Part shown: one piece after another, positions 15,597 to 21,776 of the stretch
How positions within the stretch are numbered: the first letter of the stretch is position 1
Layout: each line of letters opens with the position of its first letter
Source: Methanothrix sp.
GTDB taxonomy: Archaea > Halobacteriota > Methanosarcinia > Methanotrichales > Methanotrichaceae
DNA length: 35,197 nucleotides
Reading direction: 5' to 3'
Assembly: GCA_017994055.1 (NCBI GenBank)
Contig: JAGOLL010000019.1
Coordinates: 1 to 35,197 of the forward strand
Position numbers and translations under genes: made by a program
The notes under the pieces: generated by a model
Database searches by the model: none
Seen by the model: the letters and a program-made list of their open reading frames with translations, nothing else
Told to the model about the DNA's origin: nothing

Positions 15597-15782
15597 TTAC
15601 CTCTTATTTATCTTCGATCCTGCAGCCGACCCGGAAAAAGCATCCGATAGATGTGCCCCTATTAGGATCTCGCCTAAGTAATGCTCAGAGACCAAGGAGA
15701 CCAAGGAAGCCAGGGCTTGACCCGAAAGCCTTATATCCGACAATTGACGTATATAGAATTGGCAAAGGTCGAATCGTCTCAT
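15597..15782 (-). CDS. 61-aa protein with histone-fold-like pattern
   Basis: The ATG at 15782 is preceded by a strong GGTAGGAGGGA site, and the frame ends 37 nt before the ATPase start, so it heads the ATPase-marker 12 operon. The sequence can be read as a short helix (FDLCQFYIRQLS), a loop, IRLS, and a long helix (GQALASLVSLVSEHYLGEIL...). The RLSGQA segment aligns by eye with RVSDDA of archaeal histones. Helix 3 is missing, replaced by a polar tail. This may be a truncated or CENP-S-like histone fold, or an unrelated helical hairpin. Family not established. Confidence 0.6.
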   Translation of the reverse strand: MRRFDLCQFYIRQLSDIRLSGQALASLVSLVSEHYLGEILIGAHLSDAFSGSAAGSKINKR

Positions 15783-15849
15783 TCCCTCCTACCTAACTGA
15801 CTTTTGCCTCCCTCCTTCTTATTGTCAAATGATTTCATGAATCTGGTGT

Positions 15850-15857
15850 GATATAGA
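15850..15857 (-). promoter_or_regulatory. TATA box of the 61 aa-ATPase-marker 12 operon
   Basis: The minus strand reads CTCTATATCA. Transcription would start near 15827, about 45 nt before ATG 15782. The rest of 15783-16024 holds no supported gene. Confidence 0.5.
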
Positions 15858-16024
15858 GCTCAACCCTTGGCTGAGATGCAGCAAGAAAATCATAACAAGA
15901 TAACAATAAGATAGACCAGTCAATCAGATATAACAGAGATGCCCTTGGATTTCGGCCCAAGATGTGAGCAGGATATGCCCGGAATATACCAGGCTCCTCT
16001 TAAAAGTGAGCCCCTGCAACTCCT

Positions 16025-16432
16025 TTATTCGTACTTCAAAGTGAAATCATCATCAGACATGGTCAAAAGGACGATGGAATCGTATATGCTCAGGATCAGG
16101 GTAAAGGCCAATCCGATAGCAGTCAAGCTTATTATAATATAGATTATCCCCATCTTGGCGTTTCCGAGATAGAATTTATGTGCACCTGCCACCCCTAAGA
16201 ACAGAGCAAGCAATGCAGCCGCGATCTTATTCCTTCCGCTCCTGGTAGTGCCTGGCAGAGGCCTGACTCGCACCCCGCAATTGGGGCATATCTCTGCTTT
16301 GAGATTGATTTTAGTGCCGCACTCCGGACAATGACCGGTTGTCCTGACCGGGATGCTCTGTGATTGCTGATCGCCTTCAGATCGATAATTATTACCCACT
16401 TTGCTATCGATCTCATCTTCTATCATACTCAT
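16025..16432 (-). CDS. Zinc-ribbon TM2-domain membrane protein
   Basis: This 135-aa protein has a polar N-terminus, then a zinc ribbon (CPECGTKINLKAEICPNC, about residues 35-52) and a C-terminal TM2 domain. The TM2 domain consists of two membrane helices separated by a short turn, with the signature LALFLGVAGAHKFYLGNAKMGIIYI. TM2 proteins are widespread and their role is unclear. The start may be Met1 (16432) or Met3. It is transcribed in the same direction as the ATPase operon, but 240 nt before it, so it is probably separate. Confidence 0.85.
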   Translation of the reverse strand: MSMIEDEIDSKVGNNYRSEGDQQSQSIPVRTTGHCPECGTKINLKAEICPNCGVRVRPLPGTTRSGRNKIAAALLALFLGVAGAHKFYLGNAKMGIIYIIISLTAIGLAFTLILSIYDSIVLLTMSDDDFTLKYE

Positions 16433-16484
16433 TGCCTCATATTACAGATTTATCTTGGCAGCAAAAAAATAAATGGGAACTTGC

Positions 16485-16925
16485 TCATCTCTTCAGATCG
16501 GAAGTGCAATGGGAGCATTTGACCGCCGCTATTGGTATGCTCTCCTTGCAGTAAGGGCATTCCTTGGTGTTGGGCTCAGCTGGCACAGGCTGCTTCTTCA
16601 AGGCGTTTATCTGCTTGATCAGTACGAATATGGCCAATGCCACTATGATGAAGCTGATAATGGAATTGATAAACAGACCATAGTTTATGGTTGGTGCAGC
16701 TGCCGCCTGGGCCTCTGCCAGACTGGCATAGGCCTTTCCGTCCAGAGCGAAGAACATGTCGGCAAAGTTTATGCCCCCCATGAGCATGCCGATGGGCGGC
16801 ATTATGACGTCTTTGACCAATGAATTGACTATGCTGCCGAAGGCCGCTCCAATGATTATGCCCACTGCCATGTCTATGACGTTTCCCTTTACTGCAAATT
16901 CTTTAAACTCGCCTATAAACCCCAT
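16485..16925 (-). CDS. mscL: Large-conductance mechanosensitive channel MscL with C-terminal zinc ribbon
   Basis: This 146-aa protein starts with the MscL N-terminal helix and TM1 ([40 protein letters not shown]). A periplasmic-type loop with [13 protein letters not shown] and TM2 ([19 protein letters not shown]) follow. The channel opens under membrane tension to release solutes on osmotic downshock. After the normal C-terminal helix an extra zinc ribbon ([18 protein letters not shown], about 122-139) is appended, as in some archaeal and bacterial MscLs. GGGGGTAACGAG precedes ATG 16925. It stands in its own transcription unit. Confidence 0.95.
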   Translation of the reverse strand: MGFIGEFKEFAVKGNVIDMAVGIIIGAAFGSIVNSLVKDVIMPPIGMLMGGINFADMFFALDGKAYASLAEAQAAAAPTINYGLFINSIISFIIVALAIFVLIKQINALKKQPVPAEPNTKECPYCKESIPIAAVKCSHCTSDLKR

Positions 16926-16980
16926 TTTCTCGTTACCCCCTTTAGATTTGTTTTTAATATAGCAGATATATACAGCAATT

Positions 16981-16989
16981 GATATAAAG
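16981..16989 (-). promoter_or_regulatory. mscL TATA box
   Basis: The minus strand reads CTTTATATC; the predicted start is near 16958, giving a leader of about 33 nt with GGGGGTAA as ribosome-binding site. The 13-bp repeat block begins just upstream (17007). Confidence 0.55.
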
Positions 16990-17006
16990 CCTTATCGCAT
17001 AGTGTG

Positions 17007-17084
17007 ATCCTATTACAGAATCCTATGGCAATACCCCACTGTAGAGCCCTATTGCAGAGCCCCATTGGAAAGCCCTAAGGGATA
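17007..17084. repeat. Six tandem 13-bp degenerate repeats
   Basis: The block is exactly 6 x 13 = 78 bp with no slippage. Unit starts are 17007, 17020, 17033, 17046, 17059 and 17072. The consensus is about [AG][TC]CC[TC]ATTGCAGA; for example unit 4 is GCCCTATTGCAGA and unit 1 is ATCCTATTACAGA. It lies in a 334-bp gene-free stretch between mscL and the 3' end of orc1. Iteron-like spacing near an origin is suggestive, but it could also regulate mscL. Confidence 0.75.
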
Positions 17085-17169
17085 GTATCATGTGGAGTCC
17101 TAAAGCCTGGCATAAAATGCTCATGCGCATTCAGGCAGCAACAAAACAAGCTGAGGCGAAAGGAAAATA

Positions 17170-17233
17170 CGGCCTTCAAAGTCGGCTCCTCCTGAAGTCA
17201 ACTGAGATCTCAGGACTTAAATTGAAAAGGCCG
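17170..17233. repeat. Nested inverted repeats downstream of orc1
   Basis: CGGCCTT-CAA (17170-17179) is complementary to TTG-AA-AAGGCCG (17222-17233) with a 2-nt bulge. Between them is a perfect 10-bp palindrome, TGAGATCTCA. The structure ends 27 nt past the orc1 stop and could be a terminator for orc1 or a cruciform-prone element of the origin region. Confidence 0.4.
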
Positions 17234-17259
17234 CCTCTCAATGCTCAACCTGATCAAAA

Positions 17260-18489
17260 TCACATAGCCAACCTTGCCTGCTGGGGCACGCTAACCTCAG
17301 CAAGGACCTTCAGCCGGTAGTCCTGTAGCAGTGTGGTCTTTAGCTTTCCGGAATAGACGCTCAGGGTGATCTCCTTGGTTCGGCCGTATCTGCCCTTGCT
17401 GACCACGACGGTATGCAATATGCCCAACATATCCAGTTCCGCTATAAGATCGGTTATCCTGCGGTGAGTCAGATAGTCGGTCTCCACCAGGGGGCAGAGC
17501 TGCTTGTACATATTGTAAACCGCACTGGTGGTGATGTTCCTGGTCCCCTGCTCCTCCAGTAGAACTATGCTGTAGAGCACCAGCTTGGACTGGGTGGGAA
17601 GGGTCTTTATCACCTCTTCTACCCTGTCCTGCTCTATCTTCTCCCGAGCGGCTCTCACATGCTCCTCGCTCACTACCGCCGATCTGGTCCTCTCGGCCAG
17701 CTCTCCGGAGATGCGCAGAAGGTCGAGAGCCTTTCTGGCATCCCCATGCTCCTGGGCGGCAAATGCAGCGCAGAGGGGAATGACGCTCTCCTGCAGGGCA
17801 CCAGAATTAAAAGAAAGAGAGGCCCTCTGTTCCAGGATGTCTCTGATCTGCTCGGCATCATAGGGCGGAAAGATGATCTCATCCTCTCCCAGAGAGCTCT
17901 TTACTCTGGGATCGAGAAATTCGGTGAATTTGAGGTCATTAGATATGCCGATTATGCTCACCTTGGAGCGAAGAAGGTCAGAATTGACCCGCGAGAGATT
18001 ATAGAGAACATCGTCTCCCTTTCTCACCAGCTTATCCACCTCGTCTAGCATTATGACCACTACTTTCTTCTCTTCATCCAGGGCATCCCTGAACTCGGAA
18101 TAAACTTGATCCGTGGGCCAGCCAGTCATGGGAATCTCTTTATCAAAGTGCCTGGCCAGGTGGGCTAGAATGCGATACTGGGTATCAACTACCTCGCAGT
18201 TGATATAAATCACTGAGCATTTTCTCTCCTCGGTACCGGCCTCTTCCAGCTCTTTGCCTACATACTTGGCCACTGCTGTTTTGCCTGTTCCTGTTTTTCC
18301 GTAAATAAGAACATTAGAAGGAGTCTCTCCTCTTAACGCAGGGACCAGGATGGACGCCAGGCTGTTGATCTGCTCCTCCCTGTGGGGCAGATTGCTGGGC
18401 GTGTAGGTGGGGCGAAGAACATCTCTGGACTGAAATATGCCCCCCTCTATTAGTAAATCGGCAAATAACCCTCTGGAAATAGATACCAA
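17260..18489 (-). CDS. orc1: Orc1/Cdc6 replication initiator
   Basis: This 409-aa AAA+ ATPase with a C-terminal winged helix is the archaeal origin-binding protein, which recognises ORB elements and loads MCM. It has Walker A GKTGTGKT (64-71), Walker B IMLDEVD (146-152), sensor-1 IIGISNDL and the N-terminal RDVLRPTYTPSNLPHREEQ typical of Orc1/Cdc6. The winged helix lies at about 300-400. The start is TTG 18489, preceded by GAGGGG about 7 nt upstream. The only other in-frame candidate, a GTG near 18547, would lie within the first ORB element. Two ORBs stand within 115 bp upstream, so it probably represses itself and fires the adjacent origin. Confidence 0.95.
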   Translation of the reverse strand: MVSISRGLFADLLIEGGIFQSRDVLRPTYTPSNLPHREEQINSLASILVPALRGETPSNVLIYGKTGTGKTAVAKYVGKELEEAGTEERKCSVIYINCEVVDTQYRILAHLARHFDKEIPMTGWPTDQVYSEFRDALDEEKKVVVIMLDEVDKLVRKGDDVLYNLSRVNSDLLRSKVSIIGISNDLKFTEFLDPRVKSSLGEDEIIFPPYDAEQIRDILEQRASLSFNSGALQESVIPLCAAFAAQEHGDARKALDLLRISGELAERTRSAVVSEEHVRAAREKIEQDRVEEVIKTLPTQSKLVLYSIVLLEEQGTRNITTSAVYNMYKQLCPLVETDYLTHRRITDLIAELDMLGILHTVVVSKGRYGRTKEITLSVYSGKLKTTLLQDYRLKVLAEVSVPQQARLAM

Positions 18490-18549
18490 GTTGATTCCCC
18501 TCGAACAGGTTTCCTTGGCCTTGGGTGATATTAAGAGTTATGGTGAACA

Positions 18550-18570
18550 CCCCTTGGTTTCCAATGGAGA
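18550..18570 (-). promoter_or_regulatory. ORB element 1
   Basis: On the minus strand: TCTCCATTGGAAA-CCAA-GGGG. This matches the archaeal origin recognition box pattern (TTCCAGTGGAAA followed by a G-string). The internal spacing (4 nt between dyad and GGGG) is identical in the other two copies. It also overlaps the orc1 promoter. Confidence 0.75.
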
Positions 18571-18581
18571 TAACCCTCCTA

Positions 18582-18602
18582 CCCCGTGATTTCTAGTGGA
18601 AT
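18582..18602 (-). promoter_or_regulatory. ORB element 2
   Basis: On the minus strand: ATTCCACTAGAAA-TCAC-GGGG. It has the same orientation as element 1 and exactly 32 bp centre-to-centre spacing, about three helical turns. Confidence 0.7.
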
Positions 18603-19001
18603 AGAAATAAAAGTCCGTTCTATATAATAATTTAGGTAATAAAAGGTTCTGAGTAACATATGTTTTGTTTGTATATAAACCTTTTTAATGACAATAAGTA
18701 GCTTCCCAGCAAAATGATTTGTTTATTGCATAGAGGCTATGCTTAATATAATGAACCTAAATTGCGTAGAATGAGGGCAAATAGAATACTATATTATTAA
18801 ATTATCCTATCGAGCCAGCGAACAGAAGATCGAGCTAAAAAGAGATTCTCGAAGGTGATCAGGTCAAGACAAAGTTGTTCGATGAAGGATGCACAGCTTT
18901 GATCGAGCTGCTCTTCAAAGTTGTTCAGGCCTCGAAGAGTCAGGTTGGCCTCTCGATCACAAGCTTGATCAGAATCTGTCAGGAGTCCGGCAAATTGAGA
19001 A

Positions 19002-19262
19002 TCATCCCACCGGCACGGTCTCGAGCTGACTGGCCACATTCCATATTAAAGTCCGGGTATGCAGAGGAATATTGGGATCGTTGCTGATCTCATCCAGTAT
19101 TGATATGGCAGAAGCTGCTTTTACTGCTTCGCTCACGCTCTGATCCATGAGAATCGATTTCACGCTCTCTGCAGAGCGCCTGATGTTTCTTGGTACCGCA
19201 TCATCGCTCATGATGCGCTCCAATACCTCAACGCATTGCTTTAGGACGTTTTCTGCTGTCAT
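19002..19262 (-). CDS. UPF0147 family protein
   Basis: This 86-aa all-helical protein has VLERIMSDDAVPRNIRRSAESVKSIL and SILDEISNDPNIPLHTRTLIWNVASQLE, the hallmark of archaeal UPF0147. Its role is unknown. The open frame extends 57 codons upstream, but ATG 19262 gives the family-sized protein and is preceded by GCGGTGG. A TATA-like ATTAAACC lies at about 19290-19298. It is divergent from the zinc-ribbon autoantigen gene and lies inside the interval bounded by the ORB elements. Confidence 0.88.
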   Translation of the reverse strand: MTAENVLKQCVEVLERIMSDDAVPRNIRRSAESVKSILMDQSVSEAVKAASAISILDEISNDPNIPLHTRTLIWNVASQLETVPVG

Positions 19263-19374
19263 ATAACCACCGCTTATCTCCCAGGAAAAAGGTTTAATGT
19301 CGATGTATGCTAAATGTCTGGTCTGAGATGATATGGTTGTTCTATTTAAACATATATGGTGGCGGTGATGGTTC

Positions 19375-19962
19375 ATGGATGAGGATGAGGTTTTGAGCAA
19401 GATAACCAAGCTTTTAGAACAGGGGTGCACCATGCTGGCGTCTCATCATGATTGTGGCGCTCCGCTATTTCGCTGTCAGGGCGAGATCGTCTGTCCTGTC
19501 TGCTCCTTTGAGCAGCCTCTTCTTTCCGCATCTAAAGGAGCGTCTGCTGATGCAGTCTGGAGCGAGGGAGAGGGAAGATCGGATCCCTATCGCGCACAAT
19601 CTTCGCAAATGCATAAGACAAGTCCGCGTTCAGGCAGGGATGGAGATCAATCGGGTCGATCCGTGGAAGGCTATCGCTCCGACCAATCCATAGGAGTAGA
19701 TATAACAAGCCGATCCGTTGAAGGCCATCGCTCCGACCAATCCGTAGGAAGAGATAGATCGGACAGTCAAATAGAGGCGAATCTGCCCATTCAGGATGAT
19801 CTGCAGCTCCTTTCCGCCAAGGATGACCTCAGATCTGCCATTCTCCTCCGCCTGAAGGAGCTGACTGTTTCATTGAGTACCGAGCAGGACCTGGATAAGC
19901 TTAGGAGGATCCTGGACTGCCTGGAAGCATTGCTGAGGACGCTGAGATCTCTGTCAGAGTGA
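19375..19962 (+). CDS. SSSCA1/autoantigen p27-type zinc protein with repeat insert
   Basis: This 195-aa protein opens with the Sjogren/scleroderma autoantigen 1 domain: a helix (VLSKITKLLEQGCTMLASHHD) followed by a zinc ribbon (CGAPLFR-C-QGEIVCPVC; Cys27, 34, 40, 43). Residues 50-145 are low-complexity, Ser/Arg/Asp-rich, with two copies of an 18-residue unit (RSVEGYRSDQSIG / RSVEGHRSDQSVG). The end (about 150-195) is helical, leucine-rich and coiled-coil-like. Archaeal family members are usually shorter, so the insert is unusual. Function unknown. The start gives a GGTGATGGTTC leader just before the ATG. Confidence 0.85.
   Translation: MDEDEVLSKITKLLEQGCTMLASHHDCGAPLFRCQGEIVCPVCSFEQPLLSASKGASADAVWSEGEGRSDPYRAQSSQMHKTSPRSGRDGDQSGRSVEGYRSDQSIGVDITSRSVEGHRSDQSVGRDRSDSQIEANLPIQDDLQLLSAKDDLRSAILLRLKELTVSLSTEQDLDKLRRILDCLEALLRTLRSLSE
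19657..19764 (+). repeat. Two 54-bp direct repeats inside the zinc-protein gene
   Basis: CGATCCGT..GAAGGC.ATCGC recurs at 19657 and 19711 with period 54 bp (18 codons, in frame), with most differences concentrated at the end of the unit. Recent duplication in a disordered linker is likely. A partial older copy (GATCAATCGGG) precedes it. Confidence 0.7.
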
Positions 19963-20019
19963 TCTTCTGGTGCTGATATGACTGTCGCTCTCTCAGGCGG
20001 CTGAATGAGGCGGCTTCAT

Positions 20020-20040
20020 TTTCCATTGGAAATAATGGGG
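20020..20040 (+). promoter_or_regulatory. ORB element 3 (inverted)
   Basis: TTTCCATTGGAAA-TAAT-GGGG on the plus strand. The dyad and the 4-nt spacing to the G-string are the same as in ORB 1 and 2, but the orientation is opposite. It sits 8 nt before the start of the lipoprotein gene, in a 85-bp intergenic stretch. With ORB 1 and 2 it brackets about 1.4 kb. Confidence 0.65.
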
Positions 20041-20047
20041 TTGTGCT

Positions 20048-21082
20048 ATGCCGATCAGGAAATCCGGTCTCTCAAGCGTCTTTCAAATATTATTCGCCCT
20101 CTGCATCGCCACTTTCTGCATTTCCGGCTGCCTGGAAAAGGCAACTGGCCCAATGCAGGAGCCCTCTTCAGTTCTTTCTGATCAGGTTTCGGATTCCAGA
20201 TTGGAGATGGATTATGATGTGGAGTTGAGCCGCGATCTGTTCCGGCTGCAGGGAGATCTGCTCTTTCCCGGTGCGGCTGATCTGGGATATATCCTGCTCA
20301 ACGCCAGCCTTAGCAAGGAAAAGAGCCCTGTTCTCAGCACCAAATATCTGTTAATGCAGATCGAGCCCGACCACGAGTACGGATTTGAAATCTGCAAGAG
20401 CTGCAGGATTGAATCTGGAGACTACGATTGCATCCTGAGAGCGGAGGCTCCTCAGGGGCTAATAGCTGAGGAGGTCAGGAAGGTCAGCCTGGTGGAGTCA
20501 AGAGACAGGCCAGAGGTATGGTCTCAAGCGGAGGAGGCTGCCTTCTGGCAGATGATTGAAGAGTATGAGAAGGCGGAGGATGTGGAGAGGGAGATGGAAG
20601 AAGAGGATGGCGGAGATGAGTATGCAAGCAAGGAGGATGAGAGAGATGAGTATGCAAGCAAGGAGGATGAGAGAGATGAGTATGCAAGCAAGGAGGATGA
20701 GAGAGATGAGTATGCAAGCAAGGAGGATGAGAGAGATGAGGATGTGGGCAAGGAGGATGAGAGAGATGAGGGCGGGATTGAAGACAACGGCGGAGGAGGA
20801 TATGAGCTTAATGCGAATGATGTTGGCAAAGAGAGCCTACAAGAGCCCTCTCATTCAGAGAGCAGTTCAATAGCTCTCTTTTTAGGATATCCGGCCAGAG
20901 GTGATGAGGATGAGATCTCTTCCCATGAGGCTATCCTGGTGGCAAGCAAATCGTCCAAGAAGTATCATCGTCCTGACTGCCGCTTTGCCCAGAAGATCAA
21001 GCCAGAAAACCTGATCAGCTTCTCCAGTCTTGAGGATGCCAGAAGAGAGGGATATCTTCCCTGTAAGGTCTGCAATCCCTAG
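20048..21082 (+). CDS. Lipoprotein with acidic repeats and Ada-like zinc domain
   Basis: This 344-aa protein begins with a signal peptide ending in a lipobox-like CISGC (Cys28), so it is probably lipid-anchored and extracellular. A globular part (40-160) is followed by an acidic, glutamate-rich region with five 10-residue units (DEYASKEDER; four identical, one variant). The C-terminus (about 300-344) is an Ada-type metal-binding motif: KYHRPDC, then FSSLEDARREGYLPCKVC (Cys/His ligands). In bacteria this motif occurs in Ada and in extracellular nucleases and lipoproteins. Its stop overlaps the convergent cbiE stop (TAG/CTA shared). No clear ribosome-binding site precedes ATG 20048. Function unknown. 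Confidence 0.8.
   Translation: MPIRKSGLSSVFQILFALCIATFCISGCLEKATGPMQEPSSVLSDQVSDSRLEMDYDVELSRDLFRLQGDLLFPGAADLGYILLNASLSKEKSPVLSTKYLLMQIEPDHEYGFEICKSCRIESGDYDCILRAEAPQGLIAEEVRKVSLVESRDRPEVWSQAEEAAFWQMIEEYEKAEDVEREMEEEDGGDEYASKEDERDEYASKEDERDEYASKEDERDEYASKEDERDEDVGKEDERDEGGIEDNGGGGYELNANDVGKESLQEPSHSESSSIALFLGYPARGDEDEISSHEAILVASKSSKKYHRPDCRFAQKIKPENLISFSSLEDARREGYLPCKVCNP
20615..20764 (+). repeat. Five 30-bp tandem repeats (four identical) in the lipoprotein gene
   Basis: Units begin at 20615, 20645, 20675, 20705 and 20735. The first four are identical in base sequence and the fifth is changed at a few positions. Each is 10 codons, so copy-number change keeps the frame and alters only the length of the acidic linker. 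Confidence 0.9.
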
Positions 21083-21651
21083 AGGTCTCCGATCAAAAGG
21101 CAGGAGAGCTCGGAGAGTTTTTGAGGGGATAGCGTATCGGAAAGCTCAATTCTCTCCTGCTCATATCCCAGGCTGGATAGGGCAGCGATCTTGCGGTGCA
21201 GCCCATGGGATTCCAGATAGCTGCAGAGCGACTTGAGATCCGTCTCTTCATCCGTTAGCAGGAAGACTGTCTTTCCCCGCTGCAGCTCAAAAGCTATGGC
21301 AGCGGGGTCAAGCTTTCGGCCATGCACAGTGATGGGAACCACCAATAGCTGGCTGATCTTGAGCCGGGCACAGGCTACCTGGAGGCTGGATATGCCGGGG
21401 ATAACCTCGCCTTTCAGATACCCCAGGCCAGAGAGCATGGGATCCCCGGTGCTCAGGACCACGGCATCGTCGGGAAGATGGTGCAGCTTTTTGTAGTCGT
21501 CGATTACCCTGATGGTGCATGTGGATGAGATATGCTTGCGGACCAGATCTATAGCCCTCTCCGATCCATAGATCAGCCTGGCCCGGGCTACAGCCTCTGC
21601 AGCCTGCTCCGTGAGCATATGCGGCCCGGCGCCCACACCTACGATGATCAT
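21079..21651 (-). CDS. cbiE: Cobalt-precorrin-7 (C5)-methyltransferase
   Basis: This 190-aa SAM-dependent tetrapyrrole methylase methylates C5 in the anaerobic cobamide pathway. It has an N-terminal IIVGVGAGPHMLTEQA, the conserved STGDPMLSGLG segment (residues 67-77), and VIPGISSLQVACARL. CbiE and CbiT (C15 methylation and C12 decarboxylation) are separate proteins here, as in other archaea. Its gene is separated from cbiD by 125 nt, with its own GGAGG site and TATA-like sequences, so it may have an additional promoter. It converges with the lipoprotein gene. Confidence 0.93.
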   Translation of the reverse strand: MIIVGVGAGPHMLTEQAAEAVARARLIYGSERAIDLVRKHISSTCTIRVIDDYKKLHHLPDDAVVLSTGDPMLSGLGYLKGEVIPGISSLQVACARLKISQLLVVPITVHGRKLDPAAIAFELQRGKTVFLLTDEETDLKSLCSYLESHGLHRKIAALSSLGYEQERIELSDTLSPQKLSELSCLLIGDL

Positions 21652-21776
21652 CCCTTCTCTGCCTCCTCTTCGATTCGATCCTATTTATCCATTTTTTTTG
21701 ATATGTTCATTAATAAAATTTGGATCTTGGATTATATTGGCTATTCATATCTTGCCGCATATCGGCCATTCATATC

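Larger units (their letters stand above)
18490..18830. other. Probable replication origin with AT-rich unwinding region
   Basis: The stretch upstream of orc1 has no supported gene. It carries ORB 1 and 2, then an A+T-rich region (about 18600-18830) containing an inverted repeat, AAAAGGTT (18641-18648)/AACCTTTT (18678-18685). An inverted third ORB stands at 20020-20040. Orc1-proximal position, ORBs and an AT-rich tract form the normal archaeal oriC layout. I place the origin here by inference; GC-skew of the whole chromosome would settle it. Confidence 0.7.

Noticed and set aside
15779-15838. 19-codon frame ending in ATGA overlap with the 61-aa gene
   Set aside because: Could be a leader peptide, but its start has no ribosome-binding site and its sequence is mainly the Shine-Dalgarno region translated; too weak to call.
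17007-17084. CRISPR array
   Set aside because: Units are 13 bp and contiguous with no spacers; no cas genes are present.
18797-19039. 80-aa minus-strand frame overlapping the UPF0147 end within the origin interval
   Set aside because: Its only ATG is inside UPF0147, it has no ribosome-binding site, and it lies in the AT-rich origin region; its composition is not convincing.
20484-20829. Minus-strand frames over the 30-bp repeats (LSHPPCLHTH and SSLLAYSS types)
   Set aside because: Simple mirror of the tandem repeat in the lipoprotein gene.
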